This document shows, piece after piece, positions 59,557-64,000 of a stretch of DNA of 64,000 nucleotides; within the stretch, counting starts at the first letter, position 1, and the number at the start of each line of letters is the position of its first letter. The notes under the pieces are model-generated. The model worked only from the letters and a program-made list of their open reading frames with translations, did no database searches and was not told the origin of the DNA. Location of the stretch: assembly GCA_046349515.1 (NCBI GenBank), contig JAXMCE010000006.1, positions 1 through 64,000 on the forward strand, given 5' to 3'. Made by a program: the position numbers and the translations under genes. Source of the DNA: JBGPGW01 sp046349515. Lineage in GTDB: Bacteria > Pseudomonadota > Alphaproteobacteria > CADEGL01.

Positions 59557-60617
59557 CACCAATAGCCCCGTTTCATGCGGCAGATGAGCAAGACGAAGAA
59601 CGGCACGCCCACGAGGGCCGTCACAATTCCGATCGGATAGAGCGCACCCGGCACAATTGTCTTTGACGCGATGGACGCAGCAGAAAGAAGAACTGCGCCG
59701 AACAGCGCGGAGAGAGGCAGGAGGAAACGCTGATCCTCGCCGACGAGCATACGGGCTAGGTGAGGTGCGACGAGTCCAACGAAGCCAATCGTTCCAGCGA
59801 AGCACACGGCGACAGCGGTCAAGAGCGAAACCAGCCCGAAGACGCGCAAGCGCAAGGCGCGGACACGGACTCCAAGTGCCAGAGCGCGCGCCTCGCCGAG
59901 ACGCAGCGCTGTCAGCTTCCAGGCATCCCGCGCCAGGACGGGCACTGTCGCTGCGAACGTTGCGGCGATGATGCCGACCTTAATCCAGGATGCTCGCGAC
60001 AAACTTCCGAAGAGCCAGAAGACGATGGCCTGAAGGGCCTCGGGCGAGGCCCTGTATTGCATCAAGGCAAGCAGGGCCTGGAAGAGGAATAAGACGGCAA
60101 TACCGGCAAGAAGCATCACGTCTGAGGTCCCGCCCCGGACATGCGCAATCGCGTAGATCAGGCCGCAGGCGACGGCGGCAGCGGCGAAGGCCGCGGCGGG
60201 CCCCAGGGTGTCGGGATCGATGGCAAGGCTGCTGCCATGGAGAATGGCCAAGGCGGCGCCAAACCCAGCGGCGGAGGAGAGGCCGAGCGTGTAAGGCTCC
60301 GCGACAGGATTATCGAGGACGGTCTGGATCTCGGCTCCTGCCACCGCAAGCGACGCGCCGACCACCACCGCCATGAGGGCGCTCGGCAGGCGGAGGGTCC
60401 AGACGATGATCGCATTGGTTCCGCCGTCTCCGCGGGCCGGATCGAGGAGCGCCGCGAGGACATCGGCGATGCGTAAGGTCGCGGCTCCCGTGAGCACATC
60501 GGCCGAGACCGTCGCGGTCAGCAGGACGATGCTGGCCGCGACGACGACGAGCTTCCATGATGTGAGCGCATGGTAGTGTTCGACCGCGCGCCCCAAACCG
60601 CCGCTCTCGACCTTCAC
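59556..60617 (-). CDS. ABC transporter permease, FecCD family
   Basis: The 353-residue protein is a membrane permease of the FecCD type with about nine or ten segments. VGASLAVAGAEIQTVLDNPVAEPYTLGLS is the typical coupling region and GTIGFVGLVAPHLARMLVG the EAA-like loop that contacts the ATPase. The start is a GTG overlapping the binding-protein stop in GTGA. A longer reading would extend backwards into the binding protein and was rejected. Confidence 0.92.
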   Translation of the reverse strand: MKVESGGLGRAVEHYHALTSWKLVVVAASIVLLTATVSADVLTGAATLRIADVLAALLDPARGDGGTNAIIVWTLRLPSALMAVVVGASLAVAGAEIQTVLDNPVAEPYTLGLSSAAGFGAALAILHGSSLAIDPDTLGPAAAFAAAAVACGLIYAIAHVRGGTSDVMLLAGIAVLFLFQALLALMQYRASPEALQAIVFWLFGSLSRASWIKVGIIAATFAATVPVLARDAWKLTALRLGEARALALGVRVRALRLRVFGLVSLLTAVAVCFAGTIGFVGLVAPHLARMLVGEDQRFLLPLSALFGAVLLSAASIASKTIVPGALYPIGIVTALVGVPFFVLLICRMKRGYW

Positions 60618-61756
60618 TTCCGCACCTTGAGCATCCAGGTGCCCTCGTATTTCACCGGCAGATAGGTATTGAAGTAATCGCGCAGCGAGGCCTCGGGGTC
60701 GATGTCGCGGAATTGCTCCGGATACATGGCCTTCGCGAGGAACTGCATGCCCGCGAAGTCGAAGAGCGTGCGCGCGATGCCGTGATGGATCGCGTAGAGA
60801 TCGCCGTTCTTGATGGCAGTCACCCCGCTCCAACCCGGCCGGGCGAGATAGCCCTTGAGGCGGGTATTGGCGAGAGCCTTGTCGACGCCGAAGCCCAACT
60901 CGACCGCATTCGGCGCATTTGTCCAATTGGAGCCGGCGATGAAGACGAAGTCTGGATTGGACGACAGCACGTATTCGGCCGCGAGAGGTGCCTCGGCCTC
61001 GATCTTGCCCTTGGCGATGTTGGCTCCGCCGGCTGTCTCCATGAGAGGGCCCCATTGGTCGGCGGCGAAGGAAACGTCGTATTCGCCGGGTCCTTTCATG
61101 CCGAGCTCGATATAGACCTTGGGTGGCGTGCGGCCCGCTTTGGCGATGCGGGCGCGCAAATCTTCGACCTTCGACTTGTAGAGCGCCGCAAGTTCCTGCG
61201 CGCGGGCCTCCGTCCCCATGACTTTGCCGATTGCAAGCGTGCTCGCGACATGGGTCTCGATGCGCATGGCGTTGTAGTTGATGACCACGGTGGGGATTCC
61301 GGCCGCTTCCATCTGGCCGATGGCGGGGCCGAGCGCATCGAACGCCCATTTGGGCATGATGACGGCCTGCGGCTTCAGCGCGATGACTTTTTCCACGCTG
61401 AATGTGCCGTCATAGGCAAGGCCGACATCGGGAATCTCGGCGATCCGCGGTACGGCCGCCGCATACTTGTTCCAGATCGAGCGCCGCCAGTCGTACCAGA
61501 CTGTCTTGGTGAACCCGACCACCTTGTCGAAGGCCTTGGGGCCGGCGATTGCAGCGAATTCTTCGTAGTTGAAGGTCACGACGACGCGGTCGGCGGGCGC
61601 CTCGACGGAGACGGTGCGCCCCATGGCATCCGTGACGTTCACTTTGTGCGCTTGCGCCACCTGATCCGCGTCACCCGCGGATGCAGTCGAAGACAGGGCC
61701 GTGGCGAGTCCCAAAAGCGCGGCTGCGAATGCCGCGCGGACGGCAAGAACCTTCAT
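60614..61756 (-). CDS. ABC transporter substrate-binding protein, periplasmic
   Basis: The 380-residue protein has a signal peptide ending STASA and the bilobed class III layout of metal/siderophore-binding proteins: VTDAMGRTVSVEAPADRVV, then IPDVGLAYDGTFSVEKVIALKP. Long helix pairs link the lobes. GAGGAG stands seven bases before the ATG. It delivers its ligand to the FecCD-type permease encoded next. The ligand is unknown; the copper proteins on both sides suggest a metal complex. Confidence 0.9.
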   Translation of the reverse strand: MKVLAVRAAFAAALLGLATALSSTASAGDADQVAQAHKVNVTDAMGRTVSVEAPADRVVVTFNYEEFAAIAGPKAFDKVVGFTKTVWYDWRRSIWNKYAAAVPRIAEIPDVGLAYDGTFSVEKVIALKPQAVIMPKWAFDALGPAIGQMEAAGIPTVVINYNAMRIETHVASTLAIGKVMGTEARAQELAALYKSKVEDLRARIAKAGRTPPKVYIELGMKGPGEYDVSFAADQWGPLMETAGGANIAKGKIEAEAPLAAEYVLSSNPDFVFIAGSNWTNAPNAVELGFGVDKALANTRLKGYLARPGWSGVTAIKNGDLYAIHHGIARTLFDFAGMQFLAKAMYPEQFRDIDPEASLRDYFNTYLPVKYEGTWMLKVRK

Positions 61757-61839
61757 GACAGACTCCTCTCGTGGATACGGCGCCGAGCGCCGACCGCCTC
61801 GTCACGGTGCGTGGACGAAGGCCGGTCCGGCGCGGGAGG

Positions 61840-62334
61840 TCAGCTGGCCGTCGGAGGAGGAGCGCGGGCTTGGAGAGGTTCGAAATGGGCCCGGCCACGC
61901 GCGTTCGCGAAGAGGATCGCCGGGTGGTCGGCGGTTGGGGGAAGCAGCGCTACAAAGCTGCTCGCCGTTGGTGCAAGCATGGCGCCGAGGCCTTGGAAGG
62001 CCTGGCACAGCGGACACTTGAGCGGCTTGACTGCAATTTTTCCGGCTTCGTCAGACGCGTCGCCGGCCGGCGGCGAATCGCTCGGAAGGGTGACGAGGCC
62101 GTGCGAAGTGCAGATGACAAGATCCGACGCCGAGGACGACGGCGCTGCGAAGGCAGCGAGCGGCGCCGTGAAGAAAATCGGGAAGGCGATCTGGAATGAC
62201 AGCGCGATCGTGGCGAGCGCGATGCCGACGGTCCTCGTGCGGCCACGCGCGCGAAACGTCGTAGGACGCCACGCTTGCCGCATGTCGATCGCAGAACGGG
62301 CGGTTCGTCTGATTCTCCTCAAGCCCGCGAGCAT
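61840..62334 (-). CDS. DUF2946 family protein (CopL-like)
   Basis: The 164-residue protein has a basic start, a hydrophobic segment (TVGIALATIALSFQIAFPIFF) and a periplasmic part with ICTSHG and KCPLCQAFQGLGAM, then ARAPPPTAS at the end. That is the DUF2946 pattern, whose members lie in copper or metal operons; the CxxC could bind metal. AAGGA precedes the chosen ATG; several other starts are possible. It is the first gene of the metal-uptake set, 80 bases before the binding protein. Confidence 0.75.
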   Translation of the reverse strand: MLAGLRRIRRTARSAIDMRQAWRPTTFRARGRTRTVGIALATIALSFQIAFPIFFTAPLAAFAAPSSSASDLVICTSHGLVTLPSDSPPAGDASDEAGKIAVKPLKCPLCQAFQGLGAMLAPTASSFVALLPPTADHPAILFANARGRAHFEPLQARAPPPTAS

Positions 62335-62627
62335 GACGTCCTTCGCTTCGCCAAACGCGGGAACCATGTCGCAATCCGCCGCATGCCGCAATCCCGCAAG
62401 CGGTTCCGAAACCCACGCGGATCATTGCGACTCGTGTCGCACCCCGATGGCCTCGCCGCGCACACCGTGTGGCCAAGCCCTTGGGCGCGCGTCGATTTCT
62501 CCTCTTGAAGGGCGCCTGCCCGCATCCCACATGAGGGGTGGCGCGGTGCATTGCTTGGCCGCGCCATTCGGTTCGGGCGCCCATGGTGGGCCCATTGACC
62601 GCAGCTCGCTCAGATGGGGAGATGCGC

Positions 62628-63086
62628 ATGTCACGTCTCACACTGTTCAACAGTCCGCTGCTCTTGGGGTTCGACCGCTTCGAGGCAACCTTGGAGCGGA
62701 TCGCCAAGGCGTCTGCCGACGGTTATCCGCCCTACAATGTCGAGCAGGTCGGGCCTGATCGCCTGCGCATCACCCTGGCCGTCGCCGGGTTCTCGGAAGA
62801 CGACCTCAGCGTTCAGATGGAAGGGCGCCAGCTCGTCATTCGCGGCAAGCAAACGGATGACGCCGACCGCGTCTTTCTTCACCGCGGAATCGCCGCGCGC
62901 CAGTTCCAGCGCAGCTACGTCCTTGCCGACGGCATCGATGTCGTGGGCGCGACGCTCGAGGCCGGCCTCCTCCACATCGACTTGGTGCAGCCGCTCGAAG
63001 AATCGCGGGTCAAGACGATCGAGGTGAAATCAGGCGCGCGTAACAAGGCGGCGGCGACGGTGCCTCCGGTCCGCGCCAAGACGTGA
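62628..63086 (+). CDS. Small heat-shock protein (Hsp20/IbpA type)
   Basis: The 152-residue protein has the alpha-crystallin domain at about 30-130: PPYNVEQVGPDRLRITLAVAGF at the start and the closing GLLHIDLVQPLEE, with the IEVKS strand after it. It keeps unfolding proteins from clumping during heat stress. GGGGAG stands six bases before this ATG. A DUF1150 gene follows after 16 bases, a frequent alphaproteobacterial pair. I saw no clean RpoH promoter or ROSE element in the leader. Confidence 0.93.
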   Translation: MSRLTLFNSPLLLGFDRFEATLERIAKASADGYPPYNVEQVGPDRLRITLAVAGFSEDDLSVQMEGRQLVIRGKQTDDADRVFLHRGIAARQFQRSYVLADGIDVVGATLEAGLLHIDLVQPLEESRVKTIEVKSGARNKAAATVPPVRAKT

Positions 63087-63102
63087 CGGGAAAGGTGTGA
63101 CG

Positions 63103-63327
63103 ATGACCATGATGATCAACGGAATCGACCCGCGGCAAATGACGGTCGATCAATTCGCCGCCTTCGGCATGTCGGACATTGCCTATGTGAAGCCAGTCGT
63201 GGTCGACGGCCGAACAGCCTATGCGATCCATGCGGCTGATGGCCGGCCGGTTGCTGTGATGGAGGATCGCGATGTCGCGCTCGCCGCCATTCGGCAGAAC
63301 AATCTCGAGCCGATGGGTATCCACTGA
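63103..63327 (+). CDS. DUF1150 family protein
   Basis: The 74-residue protein matches DUF1150: the conserved AFGMSDIAYVKPV block, then AIHAADGRPVAVMEDRDVALAAIRQNNLEPMGIH. Function is unknown, but the gene regularly follows an Hsp20 gene in alphaproteobacteria, so a link to protein quality control is likely. The ATG chosen has AAAGG seven bases upstream; a GTG two codons earlier is possible. Confidence 0.85.
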   Translation: MTMMINGIDPRQMTVDQFAAFGMSDIAYVKPVVVDGRTAYAIHAADGRPVAVMEDRDVALAAIRQNNLEPMGIH

Positions 63328-63363
63328 CGCGGCAGCGCGCTCGCGCGCAATCGAAGAAGCCGA

Positions 63364-63828
63364 CTAGGCGGCGCAGATCGCGGTGGGGCGGGTCAGGATC
63401 TCGCGGAGTTCGTCCGCGCTCCCTCCCTTGCGGATTTGCTCGCAGATCCGCCCGTCGGACAGGAGGCGCGAGATGCGCGCCAAAGCCTTGAGGTGCTCTG
63501 TCCCCGCATCCGCCGGCACGAGCAGAACGAAGATGAGATCGACAGGCTGATCGTCCATCGCCTCGAACGGTACCGGCTGGTCGAGGCGCGCGAAGAAGGC
63601 ATGGATGCGATCGAGCCCCGGCATCCGCCCATGGGGCAGAGCAATGCCGTTGCCGACACCGGTCGTGCCGAGCGCCTCGCGGGCCTGGAGGACGCCGAGA
63701 ATCGCGCGGGAGTCCTTGCCTGTGACGGGCGCCGCGATGTCGGCGAGCGCCCGAAGCGCTTCGTCCTTGCTCGTCGCGCGCAGCCGGGGAATGACCGACT
63801 CTGGTTTCAGGATTTTTGCGATGTCCAT
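63364..63828 (-). CDS. ptsN: PTS IIA-like nitrogen-regulatory protein (EIIA-Ntr)
   Basis: The 154-residue protein is an EIIA of the fructose/mannitol fold with the phospho-accepting histidine in GNGIALPHGRMPG. In proteobacteria PtsN adjusts potassium transport, nitrogen and envelope genes according to its phosphorylation state. It follows hpf by seven bases, the classic rpoN-hpf-ptsN order. Phosphate probably reaches it by Enzyme I and HPr encoded near 28 kb, or by an EI-Ntr not in this window. Confidence 0.95.
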   Translation of the reverse strand: MDIAKILKPESVIPRLRATSKDEALRALADIAAPVTGKDSRAILGVLQAREALGTTGVGNGIALPHGRMPGLDRIHAFFARLDQPVPFEAMDDQPVDLIFVLLVPADAGTEHLKALARISRLLSDGRICEQIRKGGSADELREILTRPTAICAA

Positions 63829-63835
63829 GATCGCG

Positions 63836-64000
63836 CTATGACGAGGCCCGGCGATCGCCGGGATCGACCCAGCCGATATGTCCATCTGCGCGACGGTAGA
63901 TCATGTTGAGGCCGCCGTGAACGCTGTTGCGAAACAGCAGGGCCGGCAGGTCGCCAAGATCGAGGCGCATGACCGCTTCGCTGACCGTGAGCGTGTCAAT
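63836..64000 (-). CDS. hpf: Ribosome hibernation promoting factor, 3' part
   Basis: The window edge cuts this gene; the last 54 residues are visible. They read LTVSEAVMRLDLGDLPALL, then FRNSVHGGLNMIYRRADGHIGWVDP, the C-terminal domain of long-form HPF that dimerises ribosomes in stationary phase. The stop is a TAG seven bases before ptsN. The N-terminal ribosome-binding domain lies outside the window. Long HPF is the usual form in alphaproteobacteria. Confidence 0.9.
   Translation of the reverse strand: MDTLTVSEAVMRLDLGDLPALLFRNSVHGGLNMIYRRADGHIGWVDPGDRRASS

Noticed and set aside
62541..62600. RpoH promoter before hsp20
   Set aside because: CTTGGC and CCCATG occur, but the spacing of about 20 bases is too long for the heat-shock consensus.

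Overview
The window is ordinary chromosomal DNA of high GC content from a Gram-negative alphaproteobacterium, most like the Rhodospirillales and relatives. The lineage is read from the gene families (chvI/chvG beside pckA, a DivL-type kinase, mmcB, TIGR02300, DUF1150, the CHCC zinc protein related to NDUFS6, amgK/murU) and from typical gene blocks (tsaE-amgK-murU-addB-addA-trxA; trpF-trpB-trpA-accD-folC; rpsA-ihfB-pyrF). I saw no phage, insertion sequence, CRISPR array or rRNA operon. Genes are tightly packed. Many are joined by 4-base ATGA or GTGA overlaps, so GTG starts are common.

Region by region. 1-7 kb: a membrane PAS protein with a degenerate HD-GYP domain, a metallophosphatase, the LPS heptose genes gmhA and hldE, mmcB, and two tandem paralogous lipoproteins. 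7-17 kb is the most accessory part: a ureohydrolase-fold protein with an altered metal site, an FAD amine oxidase, an AroE-like enzyme lacking its substrate serines, a GntR regulator coupled to a HAD hydrolase, a small monooxygenase-like gene with a truncated copy, a GFA protein, tRNA-Arg, an amidohydrolase, and a lipoprotein lipase coupled to an ABC ATPase. 17-24 kb: a complex I-type zinc protein, polA, pckA, and a cbtB-cbtA-HugZ-like metal/cobalamin cluster.

24-31.5 kb: chvI-chvG, rapZ, ptsH, ptsI and ahcY. This is the usual alphaproteobacterial regulatory PTS block, but hprK and the EIIA-Man gene are missing from their usual places. 31.5-43 kb: a DivL-type kinase with tyrosine in place of the phospho-accepting histidine, then tsaE, the cell-wall recycling genes amgK and murU, the recombination helicase-nuclease addB/addA, and trxA. 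43-54.5 kb: a minus-strand housekeeping series running aroA, cmk, rpsA, sppA, ihfB, a LapA-domain gene, pyrF, trpF, trpB, trpA, accD, folC.

54.5-64 kb: a zinc-ribbon protein with an acidic tail, a PhyH-type dioxygenase, tRNA-Ala with a clear terminator, a CPA2 antiporter with a small secreted protein, a metal-uptake set (DUF2946, binding protein, permease, ATPase, PCu(A)C copper chaperone), a small heat-shock protein with DUF1150, and ptsN beside the 3' end of hpf, which runs off the window.

Nothing here is clearly a wholly new system. The best leads are enzyme-fold proteins that have lost catalytic residues (HD-GYP, ureohydrolase, AroE-like), the tyrosine kinase-like DivL, the reduced PTS block, the paired lipoproteins and the candidate copper importer.
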